Shown here: positions 8,871-18,318 of the stretch, piece by piece
How positions within the stretch are numbered: the stretch's first letter is position 1
Layout of the letters: each line of letters starts with the position of its first letter
Assembly: GCA_004762125.1 (NCBI GenBank)
Contig: SIHQ01000006.1
Coordinates: 141,978 to 205,977 of the forward strand
DNA: 64,000 bases
Source: Oceanospirillales bacterium
GTDB taxonomy: Bacteria > Pseudomonadota > Gammaproteobacteria > Pseudomonadales > Endozoicomonadaceae
Reading direction: 5' to 3'
The notes under the pieces: generated by a model
Told to the model about the DNA's origin: nothing
The model's database searches: none
Seen by the model: the letters and a program-made list of their open reading frames with translations, nothing else
Translations under genes and position numbers: made by a program

Positions 8871-11021
8871 ATGACCGCCTGCTCTGCCAAAAAAACCTGT
8901 TGCTCCGGAGGAGCCAAAAACCAGACCCTGACTTCTCTGGAAGATTCTGCCACTCGTTATAAATGGAACATTACCGGCATGGACTGCGCTAGCTGCGCCG
9001 GTAAGATTGAGAAGGCAGTAAAGGGAGCATCCGGTGTTCTTCAGGTAAAAGTCGCTTTTGCTACAGAGCGGTTACTGGTCGATCTTGACAAAAACCAGCA
9101 GCCAGAAGTCATTGAAACGATTGTCAAAGGACTTGGTTTTGGTCTGAGAACTTTTGGCCAACCTGACGAAGAAGAACCTATTTGGAAAAGTCACAGTACT
9201 TTTTTCCTGATGGCCCTATTAATGACCCTGTCCGGTATTCTGATGTTGATCAACCCGGACTGGGGCTCTAAAGGTTTTATGGTTGCCACACTGGCAGGCC
9301 TGATTCCTTTTGCCAAAAAAGCCTTTGCTCAAATAAGAAATGGCACCTGGTTCGGTATAGAAACCTTAATGACTGTAGCCGCTTCCGGCGCTCTGATACT
9401 GGGCGAAACTACCGAAGCCGCTCTGGTTCTTTTTCTGTTTATTATTGGTGAATTGCTGGAAGGTTTTGCCGGTCGAAAAGCCAAAGCAGGCATCAAGGGC
9501 CTTATGCAGCTGACACCTGATACGGCATGGAGAATAGAAGACGAAAAGAGAGTAGAAGTACCGGCTGATTTTCTGATGCCGGGTGAGGTCATCGAAGTAT
9601 TACCTGGTGATCGACTGCCGGTAGATGCCAGTCTGCTAAGTGAAATGGGCGTATTTGATGAGAGCGCACTAACCGGCGAATCTATTCCGGTCAATCGTGA
9701 ATCGGGTGAAAAAGTACTTGCAGGCTGTCTGGTGGTTGATCATCCGATACGTTTAGCGGTTGTGTCAGAACCTGGAGCCAGCGCTATTGATCGTATCATC
9801 AGACTGATTGAAGAAGCCGATGAACGTCGTGCACCTATTGCTCGAATAGTCGATCGTTTCAGTGCCTGGTACACACCTCTGGTCATGTCCGTTGCAGGAC
9901 TTGTATTCCTCCTGCCTCCTCTGATGTTCGGCGGAGACTGGAACACCTGGGCTTACAAAGCTCTGGCTCTGTTGCTGATTGCCTGCCCTTGTGCCCTGAT
10001 TATTTCCATTCCTGCAGCCGTAACGTCCGCATTAACGGCAGCATCCCGCTTTGGCGCATTAATCAAAGGTGGCGCGGCACTGGAGCAAATGAGATTGGTC
10101 AAATGGTTGGCTCTGGATAAAACCGGAACATTGACCAAAGGCAAACCGGAAGTCACAGGCATTCATGCCATCAATGGCAATGAGGATGTTCTGCTTCGAC
10201 TGGCAGGTGCTGTTGAGCAAGGTTCCAGCCACCCACTGGCAAAAGCCATTATCGCTGAAGCTGAACAACGCAATATTGCACTGCCCGAAGCGACAGAGGT
10301 TCGAGTTCTTCTGGGCCGTGGCGTTAAAGGCTGCGTAGATAGTCAGGTCATTAAAGTACTTGCTCCCCGCCATGTCGATATTGAAAATCCATTGACTGAA
10401 CAGGTTACTGAATTCGAATCGGATGGTAATACGGTTGTTGTCGTAATCTGCGATAACGCTGTGATTGGATTGCTGGCTCTGGCTGACTCGCTTCGAAAAG
10501 ATGCGATTATTGCCATAGAGCGTTTGAAAAAGCAGGGCGTTCAATGCGTGATGCTGACTGGTGACAACCATCGCGCTGCTGCAGCTATTGCCAACAGACT
10601 CGGTATCGATTTTGAAGCGGAGCTGATGCCAGACGACAAAGTTGCCGCTATTCGTCGAATACAAAACACTCACAATCAGTCAGTAGCAATGGTCGGTGAT
10701 GGTATCAATGACGCTCCCGCTCTTAAGGCTGCAGAAATAGGCATTGCCATGGGTAAAGGCAGCGATGTGGCACTGGAAACAGCCGACGCTGCTCTGACCC
10801 ATGAGCGACTGACCGAACTGCCCAATATGATCGGCTTGTCTCGTAGAACAGCTCGTATCATTCGTCAGAATATTATTCTTGCTCTCGGCATCAATACCCT
10901 GGTGCTACTCACTACCGTATTTGGTATTACCGGTCTGATGGCTGCGGTTATGTCCGATACAGGTAGTACGGTTCTCGTCACCCTGAACGCGCTTCGATTG
11001 ATGAGGAAAAAAGACTACTGA
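8871..11021 (+). CDS. zntA: Heavy-metal-exporting P1B-type ATPase (ZntA-like)
   Basis: Inner-membrane ATPase that exports soft divalent metals (Zn, Cd, Pb). The ATG at 8871 is chosen: GAGG at 8859-8862 lies before it, and an earlier in-frame ATG (8850) falls inside the putative operator. In order: a Cys-rich N-terminus (KKTCCSGG), an HMA domain with MDCASC, membrane helices, the actuator TGES, the metal-site CPC (LLIACPCALI), phosphorylation DKTGTLTKG, the HP motif (SSHPLAKA), and GDGINDAPAL. The CPC motif and the absence of copper-type ATPase signatures favour Zn/Cd specificity. The 3' end overlaps the convergent dehydrogenase gene by 7 bp. Confidence 0.93.
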   Translation: MTACSAKKTCCSGGAKNQTLTSLEDSATRYKWNITGMDCASCAGKIEKAVKGASGVLQVKVAFATERLLVDLDKNQQPEVIETIVKGLGFGLRTFGQPDEEEPIWKSHSTFFLMALLMTLSGILMLINPDWGSKGFMVATLAGLIPFAKKAFAQIRNGTWFGIETLMTVAASGALILGETTEAALVLFLFIIGELLEGFAGRKAKAGIKGLMQLTPDTAWRIEDEKRVEVPADFLMPGEVIEVLPGDRLPVDASLLSEMGVFDESALTGESIPVNRESGEKVLAGCLVVDHPIRLAVVSEPGASAIDRIIRLIEEADERRAPIARIVDRFSAWYTPLVMSVAGLVFLLPPLMFGGDWNTWAYKALALLLIACPCALIISIPAAVTSALTAASRFGALIKGGAALEQMRLVKWLALDKTGTLTKGKPEVTGIHAINGNEDVLLRLAGAVEQGSSHPLAKAIIAEAEQRNIALPEATEVRVLLGRGVKGCVDSQVIKVLAPRHVDIENPLTEQVTEFESDGNTVVVVICDNAVIGLLALADSLRKDAIIAIERLKKQGVQCVMLTGDNHRAAAAIANRLGIDFEAELMPDDKVAAIRRIQNTHNQSVAMVGDGINDAPALKAAEIGIAMGKGSDVALETADAALTHERLTELPNMIGLSRRTARIIRQNIILALGINTLVLLTTVFGITGLMAAVMSDTGSTVLVTLNALRLMRKKDY

Positions 11022-11935
11022 TTTTCTGAACCAGCAGGTCGTATGACCAGCGATTTGCCCGTTGCATCGAGCTCCAGACCGTATCTGTTTTTTATGTATT
11101 CTTCCCGATCCGGTTTGGTCTGGGTTCTGAAGTGTTTCCAGCTTTTCTCATCATCCATCATGCCTTTTATGACTTCAGCCACCTTCAGGGCTGGCTGGCC
11201 ATTCTTCAAACCTTTGTCCAGCGACTTACGAAAACCCTGCCACTCTGCATGAAAATAGTCCGGTAGATTTTTATCATCTGCCAGCCAGGCTGATTTTTTG
11301 ATATCAGTTCTGGTAAAGCCCGGTTCCACTACCTGACAATGAAGATCCCAAGACTGCCCATCAGAGCGTTTCATGGCACCGAGATAGCCCTCCAGAGAGG
11401 CACAAACACCTTCCATACCAAACTTGGTGGCTGAGTAAGCATCCATCATGGGAACACCAAACGCGCCAGCCATAGACGTTACGTTAATAATGCGACCGTA
11501 GTTATTTTTTCTCATGACAGGAAGCGCTCGTTTTATCAACATCATGGGGCCCGTGAGATTGGCTTCAATCTGTCGCCTTATTTCATCATCCGGTAATTCT
11601 TCAAGGGGACCATAAACAGCCATGCCGGCATTGTTGACAAGAATATCCAGCCGGCCTTCTTTCTTTCGAATCGTTTCGATGGCCGATGTCATGCTGCCTG
11701 GGCTGGAATGGTTGAGATAAAGCATCGGGAGACGTTCAATCATTTTCTCATCAGCCAGCACCGATGTTCTGTAAGTACCGTACACACGATACTGTTCAGG
11801 GTAATCTGCAAGCAAGTTAACCAGAGCTTTACCTATTCCTTTACTGGCTCCTGTCACCAAAACCACCTTTGGTTGCGCCAAGACCCATGGACTCATAAAA
11901 AGTAAAGACACAATTAGCACTAATGTTCTATTCAT
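11015..11935 (-). CDS. Short-chain dehydrogenase/reductase with an N-terminal signal peptide
   Basis: A 306-aa SDR. The Rossmann motif TGASKGIG (about 29-36), NNAG, and the catalytic Ser-Tyr-Lys set (NVTSMAG, then YSATK) are all present, so it should use NAD(P)H. Unusually, the protein starts with a good signal peptide (LVLIVSLLFMSPWVLA), which SDRs normally lack. The substrate is unknown. It may be anchored in the inner membrane by an uncleaved signal rather than act in the periplasm, where nucleotide cofactor is scarce. It is convergent with zntA, overlapping it by 7 bp. Confidence 0.85.
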   Translation of the reverse strand: MNRTLVLIVSLLFMSPWVLAQPKVVLVTGASKGIGKALVNLLADYPEQYRVYGTYRTSVLADEKMIERLPMLYLNHSSPGSMTSAIETIRKKEGRLDILVNNAGMAVYGPLEELPDDEIRRQIEANLTGPMMLIKRALPVMRKNNYGRIINVTSMAGAFGVPMMDAYSATKFGMEGVCASLEGYLGAMKRSDGQSWDLHCQVVEPGFTRTDIKKSAWLADDKNLPDYFHAEWQGFRKSLDKGLKNGQPALKVAEVIKGMMDDEKSWKHFRTQTKPDREEYIKNRYGLELDATGKSLVIRPAGSENQ

Positions 11936-12078
11936 AAATACTGCTCACTCCCATACACAACAGAAACCTTGGCGCGCCTCACAATAGTAGCCGTGAATGG
12001 CAACAATCTGCTCCCCACTCAAACAGTCCTAAAAAGGCAGACCAGCTGATTCATCCGAATAATCATAAGGAGTGAGCT

Positions 12079-12322
12079 ATAGGACTACTGAAAGATACAA
12101 AAGTTCTCGAACTGATTGGAATTGAACCTGGACTCTTTTTTAGTGCGATGCTTGCTGATATGGGGCTGAGGCATCGGAATAGAATGTCTGAACAGGAATA
12201 CGCTCAACGAAACTACACCACAACAGACACCTGATACTGCTCCCGAATCAGCATCGCATGCCAATAAGATACTGATGGAGACAGGTTTAGACCCATCCAC
12301 TACTCAGGCTCTTTGTGACTAA
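12079..12322 (+). pseudogene. Possible decayed small gene in the 11936-12452 gap
   Basis: The 517-bp gap upstream of the next small gene holds no intact gene. AAGGAG (12067-12072) lies six bases before an ATA codon that opens a 48-codon stretch (including KVLELIGIEPGLFF and MLADMGLRHRNRM). After its stop, another frame continues with protein-like sequence (PESASHANKILMETGL) to a stop at 12320-12322. This could be a small gene with a mutated start and one frameshift, or chance. No family is recognised. Confidence 0.2.
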
Positions 12323-12452
12323 ACGATCATTTTATGAGCGTCCATTTATGAGTCAAATGCCGTATATTTGAGTAGTAGCACGACTGATATTGTCGGCTAC
12401 CCTGTCTGCTAGAGTCTGTTCTTTTTTATTGCTACTGACAGAGTACCCTTCG

Positions 12453-12791
12453 ATGTTCGTCAAGCACTTCATCCCTGCCATTGCCTTACTCAGCTGCATG
12501 ACCACACCAATCTATGCTGACAGTGTTCCTGATATGGATAAGGTCGAATCTTTTGTTGAAGGCAGTTCTAACGAAATAGGTTGCTATCACTACTTTGCTA
12601 AAACCTATAAAAGAGAAAAACAGAAAAAATACCAGGGTATTCTGAAACTGAGTGGTTTGTTGCACAAAATGGATGGCGCTGAAACCAATTTTGCTATCGG
12701 GTACGGTGTCGGTAAAATTGAATTCAGCCTTGTTGGCAAACCCCAACTGCGCAAAGCAGTATTCAAGAAGCTGGCTAGAAGCTGTAAATAA
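12453..12791 (+). CDS. Small exported protein of unknown function
   Basis: A 112-aa protein with a clear signal peptide (MFVKHFIPAIALLS through PIYADS, cleavage near residue 22). The mature part is about 90 aa, basic, and has two cysteines (EIGCYHYF and the C-terminal RSCK) that could form a disulfide. ATG at 12453 is preferred over an upstream in-frame codon at 12390 because it places the signal peptide at the N-terminus. It is closed by a strong hairpin at 12811-12835. Not recognised; probably periplasmic. Confidence 0.65.
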   Translation: MFVKHFIPAIALLSCMTTPIYADSVPDMDKVESFVEGSSNEIGCYHYFAKTYKREKQKKYQGILKLSGLLHKMDGAETNFAIGYGVGKIEFSLVGKPQLRKAVFKKLARSCK

Positions 12792-12810
12792 CACTTAACT
12801 TTCCTCAGTA

Positions 12811-12835
12811 AGCCCAAGCTCTTTCAGCTTGGGCT
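12811..12835. terminator. Bidirectional terminator between the small exported protein and tnaA
   Basis: A perfect 10-bp stem, AGCCCAAGCT (12811-12820) with AGCTTGGGCT (12826-12835), and a 5-nt loop, between convergent genes. Confidence 0.75.
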
Positions 12836-12847
12836 CATAAGTTGGCT

Positions 12848-14239
12848 TTATAAAACCGGTACAAGACGGGCTGTAAAGTGTCTCAGTACTGGAGGTTCAT
12901 AATCAAACGTCAGCCCTTTTATACTCTCGCGACGTTGATAAACCGATATCAAAGACTCTGCAATGTAATCCATATGATCATTGGTATAGACACGACGAGG
13001 AATGGTCAGTCGCAGAAACTCCATAGAAGACGTCTTCTGTATACCTGTTTTCGGATCACGTCCCAGTAATAGTGAGCCTATTTCTACACCTCTGACTCCA
13101 CTCTCAAGATAGAGTTCGTTTGCCAGTGATTGAGCAGGAAATTGATCTCCGGGGATATGAGGTAACACTTTCCCTGCATCAACAAAGACAGCATGACCAC
13201 CCGTAGGATACTGAATAGGCACACCACCTTCACGAAGACATTCGCCAAGGTACTCCACCTGACCAATACGATAGGCCAGCATGCCTTCATCCATCGCCTC
13301 TTCAAGGCCAATGGCCAGCGCTTCCATATCTCTGCCAGCTAAGCCGCCGTACGTGATAAAACCTTCCATAGGCACACAGCGAACCTGGCAGGCTCTCAGC
13401 AGCTCTTCATCATCCCGAATACACAACAAGCCACCGATATTGACCATGGGATCTTTTTTCGCAGACATAGTCAGCATATCGCCATAGCTGTACATCTCAG
13501 CGATAATTTCCTTAATACTTTTATCCTGATAACCCTTTTCACGTTGCTTGATAAACCAGGCATTCTCACAGTAGCGTGCAGAGTCAATCACCACAGGAAT
13601 CTTGTTCAGGCGGGCTATTTCACTGGCAGCTCTGATATTAGTCATGGAGACTGGCTGACCACCCGAGCTGTTACAGGTGACGGTGATAACAATCGCGGCC
13701 ACATTCTTCGCTCCATTCTCTTCAATCACTTGCTCAAGAGCGGCCAGATCGAAGTTACCTTTCCAGTCATACCAACTACCTGTATCCATAGCCATGGGCG
13801 TCAGGGTATTAATGGCTTTTGCACCATTCAGCTCTACATGAGCGGCAGTCGTGTCGAAGTGATAGTTAGAAATAAAGACCGGCTTATCGCCCTTGACTCG
13901 CTCGATCAGACAAGGAAACAGCACCTGCTCGGCACCGCGACCTTGGTGAACAGGTATCACGTATTGATAATCAAAGATCTCTCTGGCTTTTCGCTCAAGG
14001 TTTTGAAAGTTCCGGCTACCCGCATAGGACTCATCCCCCATCATAAGGCCTGCCCACTGTCGGTCACTCATAGCACCGGTACCAGAGTCCGTCAGCAGAT
14101 CAATGTATACATCCTGACTGCTCAGCGAAAACGGGTTATACCCAGCCGTCTTCAATGCTTCTCTTCGCTCTTCAGCGGTAGTCATACGAATAGGTTCGAC
14201 CATCTTGATACGGAATGGTGGTGGCAATACTTTTTTCAT
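12848..14239 (-). CDS. tnaA: Tryptophanase
   Basis: PLP enzyme splitting L-tryptophan to indole, pyruvate and ammonia, 463 aa. SAKKDPMV holds the PLP lysine (Lys262 by alignment from memory). Tryptophanase is favoured over tyrosine phenol-lyase: the C-terminus has LRHFTAR with His454, where the phenol-lyase has Phe, and GVRGVEIG lacks the phenol-specific arginine. SNYHFDTT and GRDPKTG are also TnaA-like. A TnaC-like leader peptide lies 167 bp upstream, which supports the assignment and points to tryptophan induction. No tnaB transporter is nearby; the Aap importer is a possible supplier. Confidence 0.92.
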   Translation of the reverse strand: MKKVLPPPFRIKMVEPIRMTTAEERREALKTAGYNPFSLSSQDVYIDLLTDSGTGAMSDRQWAGLMMGDESYAGSRNFQNLERKAREIFDYQYVIPVHQGRGAEQVLFPCLIERVKGDKPVFISNYHFDTTAAHVELNGAKAINTLTPMAMDTGSWYDWKGNFDLAALEQVIEENGAKNVAAIVITVTCNSSGGQPVSMTNIRAASEIARLNKIPVVIDSARYCENAWFIKQREKGYQDKSIKEIIAEMYSYGDMLTMSAKKDPMVNIGGLLCIRDDEELLRACQVRCVPMEGFITYGGLAGRDMEALAIGLEEAMDEGMLAYRIGQVEYLGECLREGGVPIQYPTGGHAVFVDAGKVLPHIPGDQFPAQSLANELYLESGVRGVEIGSLLLGRDPKTGIQKTSSMEFLRLTIPRRVYTNDHMDYIAESLISVYQRRESIKGLTFDYEPPVLRHFTARLVPVL

Positions 14240-14406
14240 TGTTCTGTAAGTCCACTTGATCTTAAGTGTGTAACCACAGGCAAATGAATATCTGATCAGT
14301 CATTTGTCCGCCCCAGACGGAAAAATGACATGTGAATTCGTATGCATGGTTACTTATGAGGTGCTCCCACGACAGGAACAATCTGGTTAAAGTCTGTGGG
14401 ACAGAA

Positions 14407-14487
14407 TCAAAAGTTTAGGTGAACGGTGACACGTGACTGGTCAATCACGTACCAAAAGCCAAGGCAGAGTGAATCGGTCTGTTTCAT
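14407..14487 (-). CDS. tnaC: TnaC-like tryptophanase leader peptide
   Basis: A 26-codon ORF (ATG 14487 to TGA 14407) in the 342-bp region upstream of tnaA. It contains FWYVIDQ at residues 11-17, giving Trp12 and Asp16, the same positions and spacing as the essential Trp12/Asp16 of E. coli TnaC (WFNID). It stops at UGA, which the known mechanism requires because stalling inhibits RF2. It differs in lacking Pro24: position 24 is Leu and the peptide runs to residue 26. No strong Shine-Dalgarno is visible. The 167-nt spacer to tnaA has no intrinsic terminator, consistent with Rho-dependent attenuation as in E. coli. Confidence 0.75.
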   Translation of the reverse strand: MKQTDSLCLGFWYVIDQSRVTVHLNF

Positions 14488-14546
14488 ATCAATGACGATA
14501 CAGCTCAGTCAGTTAACTATTACTATTTGTGTTGGATACACATAGG

Positions 14547-14575
14547 ATCATTCCAAACACTGACCCGTACGTCAA
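14547..14575 (-). promoter_or_regulatory. Candidate sigma-70 promoter of tnaCA
   Basis: On the minus strand TTGACG (14575-14570) is followed after 17 bp by AATGAT (14552-14547), about 60 bp before tnaC. Just downstream, a TGTG-N7-CACA palindrome (14542-14528) is one base short of a CRP half-site spacing; CRP control is speculative. Confidence 0.45.
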
Positions 14576-14581
14576 GCCAGC

Positions 14582-15238
14582 TTACTGCGGAAACAAGGAT
14601 TCCAGCTGAGTATCCTGATAATCGGAGATATTAAAAAGTGTGCCTTTCAACTCACTGCCATGATGGGTCGTGGTGACACCAATAACCTCTGCACCCGAGG
14701 CGATACCTGCCTGTATACCGGCCAATGAGTCTTCAAATACCAGACTATGTTGAGGCGTAACACTTAGTTTTTCCATACAGAGTTGGTAGATCTGCGGATC
14801 AGGTTTTCCTCGCTCAATCATGCCCTGGTGCACCAGAACATCAAACAGTCCCCGAATACCCAAACCATCGATGATAAAGTCCATATTGGAGACCGGCGCA
14901 GAAGTACCCACTGCCAGTTTAAAACCTGCCTTCTTCAACAGTTTCAGGAATTCACGCAATCCCTTTAATGGTCTCAGGTGGTGTTCATAGAGGTCACGAA
15001 AGATTTGTTCTTTCTCTTCACCCAGTGCGATGACTTCCTCTTCAGACAACTGATCTCCAAACAGCATACGCATCAGCTCAGAGTTTACCCGTCCGGATAT
15101 ACGACGGTTATAATCGCTGTCCGTAAGCTCCATGCCATGACGGTTTAAAAACTGCTGCCAAGCTTTACGGTGAAAATCATTATTATCAACAATGACACCA
15201 TCCATATCGAACAATGCGGCTTTGAGAGACTCAGGCAT
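14582..15238 (-). CDS. HAD-superfamily hydrolase, beta-phosphoglucomutase-like
   Basis: A 218-aa cytoplasmic HAD phosphatase or phosphomutase of subfamily IA with a helical cap. Motif I is FDMDGVIVDN (nucleophile Asp and acid/base Asp, about residues 10-14), motif II the TSAP region, motif III the lysine in GKPDPQIY, and motif IV VFEDSLAGIQAG. This set matches the YcjU/PgmB/GPH group. The substrate (sugar phosphate, phosphoglycolate) cannot be told. The gene lies between the kbl-tdh terminator and the tnaCA promoter and is probably transcribed alone. Confidence 0.85.
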   Translation of the reverse strand: MPESLKAALFDMDGVIVDNNDFHRKAWQQFLNRHGMELTDSDYNRRISGRVNSELMRMLFGDQLSEEEVIALGEEKEQIFRDLYEHHLRPLKGLREFLKLLKKAGFKLAVGTSAPVSNMDFIIDGLGIRGLFDVLVHQGMIERGKPDPQIYQLCMEKLSVTPQHSLVFEDSLAGIQAGIASGAEVIGVTTTHHGSELKGTLFNISDYQDTQLESLFPQ

Positions 15239-15373
15239 CAGATGTTGTTTCTCCGTTTTCTTGCAGAAGACTGTTCCAGAAGGGCAGTTTCTGGCAAACG
15301 ATTATGTGGTCAATATAGTGCAACTAACGACTAATTTATTGTTTTTTTATATGAATAATGAAAGGCCAAAACT

Positions 15374-15410
15374 AAAAAAAACGCTGCTTTCATGATAAAA
15401 GCAGCGTTTT
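15374..15410 (-). terminator. Rho-independent terminator of kbl-tdh
   Basis: A perfect 13-bp stem, AAAACGCTGCTTT (15378-15390) with AAAGCAGCGTTTT (15398-15410), loop CATGATA. On the minus strand a T-run follows (complement of the A-tract from 15374). It is 19 bp after the tdh stop. Confidence 0.88.
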
Positions 15411-15429
15411 AGAATTGTGACGCGACTGA

Positions 15430-16455
15430 TCAGGTCCAGTCAAGAATCACTTTCCCAGATTGACCTGAACCCATGATTTCAAAACCTTTCTCAAAGTCAT
15501 CCACAGACATGCGGTGAGTAATGACCGGAGAGATATCCAGGCCAGACTGCAGCATGCTGGTCATCTTGTACCAGGTTTCATACATTTCACGACCATAAAT
15601 ACCTTTGATAACCAGACCTTTAAAGATCACCTGATTCCAGTCAATCGTTGTATCGCTGGAAGGAATACCCAGAAGAGCTATCTTGCCGCCATAGTTCATG
15701 GCTTCCAACATCTGCTGGAATGCACGACCGTTACCTGACATTTCCAGACCGACATCAAAGCCTTCCACCATGTTCAGCTCTTCCATGACGGTTTTCATGT
15801 CTTCCTTGGCTACGTTGACAGCGCTGGTAGCGCCCATCTTACGTGCCAGATCCAGGCGATAGTCATTTACGTCGGTAATAACAACATTGCGGGCACCTGC
15901 GTGTTTGCAGATAGCCACCGCCATAATACCAATGGGGCCTGCACCGGTGATCAATACATCTTCACCCACTAGATCGAAAGATAAAGCAGTATGAACTGCG
16001 TTACCAAACGGATCAAAAATAGACGCCAGATCATCGCTGATATCATCAGGAATCGGAAACGCATTGGTTGCTGGAATAGAGAGATATTCTGCAAAAGCAC
16101 CGTCACGATTAACACCCACACCTACCGTAAAGTTGCAGAGGTGTCGACGACCCGCACGGCAATTGCGGCAGTGACCACAGGTGATGTGACCTTCACCGGA
16201 CACTCGCTGACCGATTTCAAATCCACGGACGCCTTCGCCCATTTCAACGATTTCACCAATAAACTCATGACCAACATGCATCCCTACCGGGATCGTTTTC
16301 TGAGACCATTCATCCCAGTTATAGATATGCATATCAGTTCCGCAAATAGCTGTTTTGCGGATTTTGATCAAAACATCGTTGTAGCCTGCTTCCGGTCTGG
16401 ATTTTTCAGCCATCCAGATGCCTTTTTCGGCTTTCAATTTTGCTAGGGTTTTCAT
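15430..16455 (-). CDS. tdh: L-threonine 3-dehydrogenase
   Basis: Zinc- and NAD-dependent oxidation of L-threonine to 2-amino-3-ketobutyrate, 341 aa, the length of E. coli Tdh. Catalytic-zinc ligands appear in [10 protein letters not shown] and GHEFIGE; a structural zinc cluster is in [15 protein letters not shown]; the NAD site is GAGPIGIMA. It overlaps the upstream kbl by one base, and the two act in sequence to make glycine and acetyl-CoA. Threonine or leucine response is known in E. coli, but no regulatory site is identified here. Confidence 0.97.
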   Translation of the reverse strand: MKTLAKLKAEKGIWMAEKSRPEAGYNDVLIKIRKTAICGTDMHIYNWDEWSQKTIPVGMHVGHEFIGEIVEMGEGVRGFEIGQRVSGEGHITCGHCRNCRAGRRHLCNFTVGVGVNRDGAFAEYLSIPATNAFPIPDDISDDLASIFDPFGNAVHTALSFDLVGEDVLITGAGPIGIMAVAICKHAGARNVVITDVNDYRLDLARKMGATSAVNVAKEDMKTVMEELNMVEGFDVGLEMSGNGRAFQQMLEAMNYGGKIALLGIPSSDTTIDWNQVIFKGLVIKGIYGREMYETWYKMTSMLQSGLDISPVITHRMSVDDFEKGFEIMGSGQSGKVILDWT

Positions 16456-17654
16456 TAGGAAATCACTCCAAGCTCACGCCCAATCTTGGCAAAAGCTGTA
16501 ATTACCTTATCCATATGCTCCGGGCTGTGTGCCGCGGACATCTGAGTACGAATGCGAGCAGCACCTTTTGGCACTACTGGGAAGGAGAAACCTACTACAT
16601 AAATACCTTCCTGAAGCATTCGTTCCGCAAACTCTGCTGCCAGAGGTGCTTCACCCAGCATAACAGGAATAATGGCATGATCTTTACCCCCTAGAGTAAA
16701 GCCCAACTTTTCCATTTCAGAACGGAATCGGGTCGAGTTATCTCGCAGTTTCTGACGAAGGTCACCACCCACTTCCAGCATATCAAGAACCTTGATAGAA
16801 GCGCTGGCAATAGTCGGGCACAGGGTGTTGGAGAACAGATATGGACGGGAGCGGTTACGCAACCAGTCAATAACTTCCGGATGACGAGAAGCGGTGTAGC
16901 CACCAGAAGCACCACCCAGCGCCTTGCCCAGAGTACCGGTAATGATGTCTACGCGATCCATCACACCACAGTGCTCATGAGTACCACGGCCTTGGTCACC
17001 CACAAATCCTACTGCGTGGGAATCGTCCACCATGACCATGGCATCGTATTTATCCGCCAGATCACAGACACCGGCCAGGTTGGCGATCACGCCATCCATG
17101 GAGAAAACACCGTCAGTAGCAATCAGCTTATAACGGGCGCCTGCTTCAGTAGCGGCCTTCAGCTGTGTTTCCAGATCTGTCATATCGTTATTGGCATAAC
17201 GGAAACGTTTGGCCTTACACAGACGAACGCCATCAATGATGCTGGCGTGGTTCAGGGAGTCACTGATAATAGCGTCTTCAGGGCCAAGCAGCGTTTCGAA
17301 CAGCCCTGCATTGGCATCAAAACAGGAAGAATAAAGAATAGTATCTTCCATCCCGAGAAAATCGGAAATACGCGTTTCCAGAGCTTTATGGACTTCCTGA
17401 GTACCGCAGATAAAACGTACGGAAGCCATACCGTAACCGTATTTATCTAAAGCCAGTTTACCGGCTTCAATCAGTTCCGGCGCATTGGCTAGACCAAGAT
17501 AGTTGTTGGCGCAAAAGTTAACAACTTGTTCACCGGTAGTGACGGTGATATCCGCCTGCTGCTGCGAGTTAATAATCCGTTCGGACTTATACAGTCCTTC
17601 AGTTTTCAGCTCTTCCAGCTGCTCACGCAGTCCAGCGTAAAAATCGGGTTTCAT
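16455..17654 (-). CDS. kbl: Glycine C-acetyltransferase (2-amino-3-ketobutyrate CoA ligase)
   Basis: PLP enzyme cleaving 2-amino-3-ketobutyrate with CoA to glycine and acetyl-CoA, 399 aa, the standard length. It belongs to the alpha-oxoamine synthase family: [10 protein letters not shown] at the N-terminus, [13 protein letters not shown], and the PLP-lysine loop [14 protein letters not shown]. It is first in the kbl-tdh operon and overlaps tdh by one base. The threonine aldolase gene further on (61.3-62.2 kb) is broken, so this operon may be the main threonine-to-glycine route visible here. Confidence 0.97.
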   Translation of the reverse strand: MKPDFYAGLREQLEELKTEGLYKSERIINSQQQADITVTTGEQVVNFCANNYLGLANAPELIEAGKLALDKYGYGMASVRFICGTQEVHKALETRISDFLGMEDTILYSSCFDANAGLFETLLGPEDAIISDSLNHASIIDGVRLCKAKRFRYANNDMTDLETQLKAATEAGARYKLIATDGVFSMDGVIANLAGVCDLADKYDAMVMVDDSHAVGFVGDQGRGTHEHCGVMDRVDIITGTLGKALGGASGGYTASRHPEVIDWLRNRSRPYLFSNTLCPTIASASIKVLDMLEVGGDLRQKLRDNSTRFRSEMEKLGFTLGGKDHAIIPVMLGEAPLAAEFAERMLQEGIYVVGFSFPVVPKGAARIRTQMSAAHSPEHMDKVITAFAKIGRELGVIS

Positions 17655-17869
17655 TTCAGCTCCGCAAGAAGTGAAGTAGGTGAATCAACACCCAATTGTA
17701 GATGAAGCGCAATAGTGGAGCAGGAATCTTCTACGCTGTACCAGCACTTGTACCTATTTTCATTACATATACACATTTTCAACAGAATGTTAACGGGTTC
17801 AAATAGCTACGCACTGCTAAGTGAAATCAGCCATGTTAAAAATATGGTACTATAGCTTATTTGTATCAG

Positions 17870-18199
17870 ATGAGAGGCCGTATTACAGCCTTGATCTATC
17901 CACATAGAGACTGGCAACCGGAGTTGCAAAAGCAGATGCTACCTTACGGCATTGTCGTCAAGGAACAGATCGACCTTCTGGTTAACTGGCCACTTCCTCA
18001 CAGCACTCCTGAAAACAGACTGACGGAGAGTATCATTGAGATGAAAATAGAAAGCAGAGCTTTCGATCTCACCGATTACAAAGTGTCTAGTAATTTCACT
18101 GAAATGAAAAACCTGGAAGATTTTACCCGTAAAGCTATTACCTATTCACTAAAACAAAAACAAAAACAAAAACAAAAACAATCAAAAAAAGCAGAATAA
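17870..18199 (+). CDS. Small protein of unknown function with a Lys-Gln repeat tail
   Basis: About 109 aa from ATG 17870 (a TTG at 17861 is also in frame). No homologue is recognised. The body is mixed, with PHRDWQPELQKQMLPYG near the N-terminus. The C-terminus is a run of alternating Lys and Gln encoded by a hexanucleotide repeat, ending in SKKAE. No Shine-Dalgarno precedes either start; TACTAT at 17848-17853 could be a -10 that would give a nearly leaderless mRNA. A 10-bp stem follows the stop. Confidence 0.5.
   Translation: MRGRITALIYPHRDWQPELQKQMLPYGIVVKEQIDLLVNWPLPHSTPENRLTESIIEMKIESRAFDLTDYKVSSNFTEMKNLEDFTRKAITYSLKQKQKQKQKQSKKAE
18151..18181 (+). repeat. AAAAAC hexanucleotide microsatellite within a coding region
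   Basis: About five consecutive copies of a six-base unit (AAAAAC), encoding the Lys-Gln tail of the preceding protein. The unit length is a multiple of three, so slippage would change tail length without a frameshift. Confidence 0.85.
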
Positions 18200-18202
18200 T
18201 CA

Positions 18203-18234
18203 GTTATTAGCCCGCTCTACGGCAGGCTAATAAC
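18203..18234. terminator. Hairpin terminator downstream of the Lys-Gln protein gene
   Basis: Ten-bp stem GTTATTAGCC (18203-18212) with GGCTAATAAC (18225-18234) and a 12-nt loop, directly after the stop codon; the tail has few T residues. A second hairpin, TAATCATCA (18290-18298) with TGATGATTA (18313-18321), overlaps the end of cysN and may serve that gene. Confidence 0.5.
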
Positions 18235-18318
18235 ATATAAACTTACATATTTATTGCTTGAATCCAGCGTTGTTTACCAACTGTTTTGTTAATCATCAAG
18301 AACAATGCTCCCTGATGA

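Noticed and set aside
12085..12300. A 71-codon minus-strand frame in the gap after the SDR gene
   Set aside because: No ribosome site or family resemblance; the plus strand looks slightly more protein-like here.
12848..14239. Tyrosine phenol-lyase as the identity of the PLP lyase
   Set aside because: The C-terminal His in [15 protein letters not shown], and the TnaC-like leader favour tryptophanase.
13544..14287. A 247-codon frame on the plus strand across tnaA
   Set aside because: It lies antisense to the clearly recognisable tryptophanase gene and its translation has no family features.
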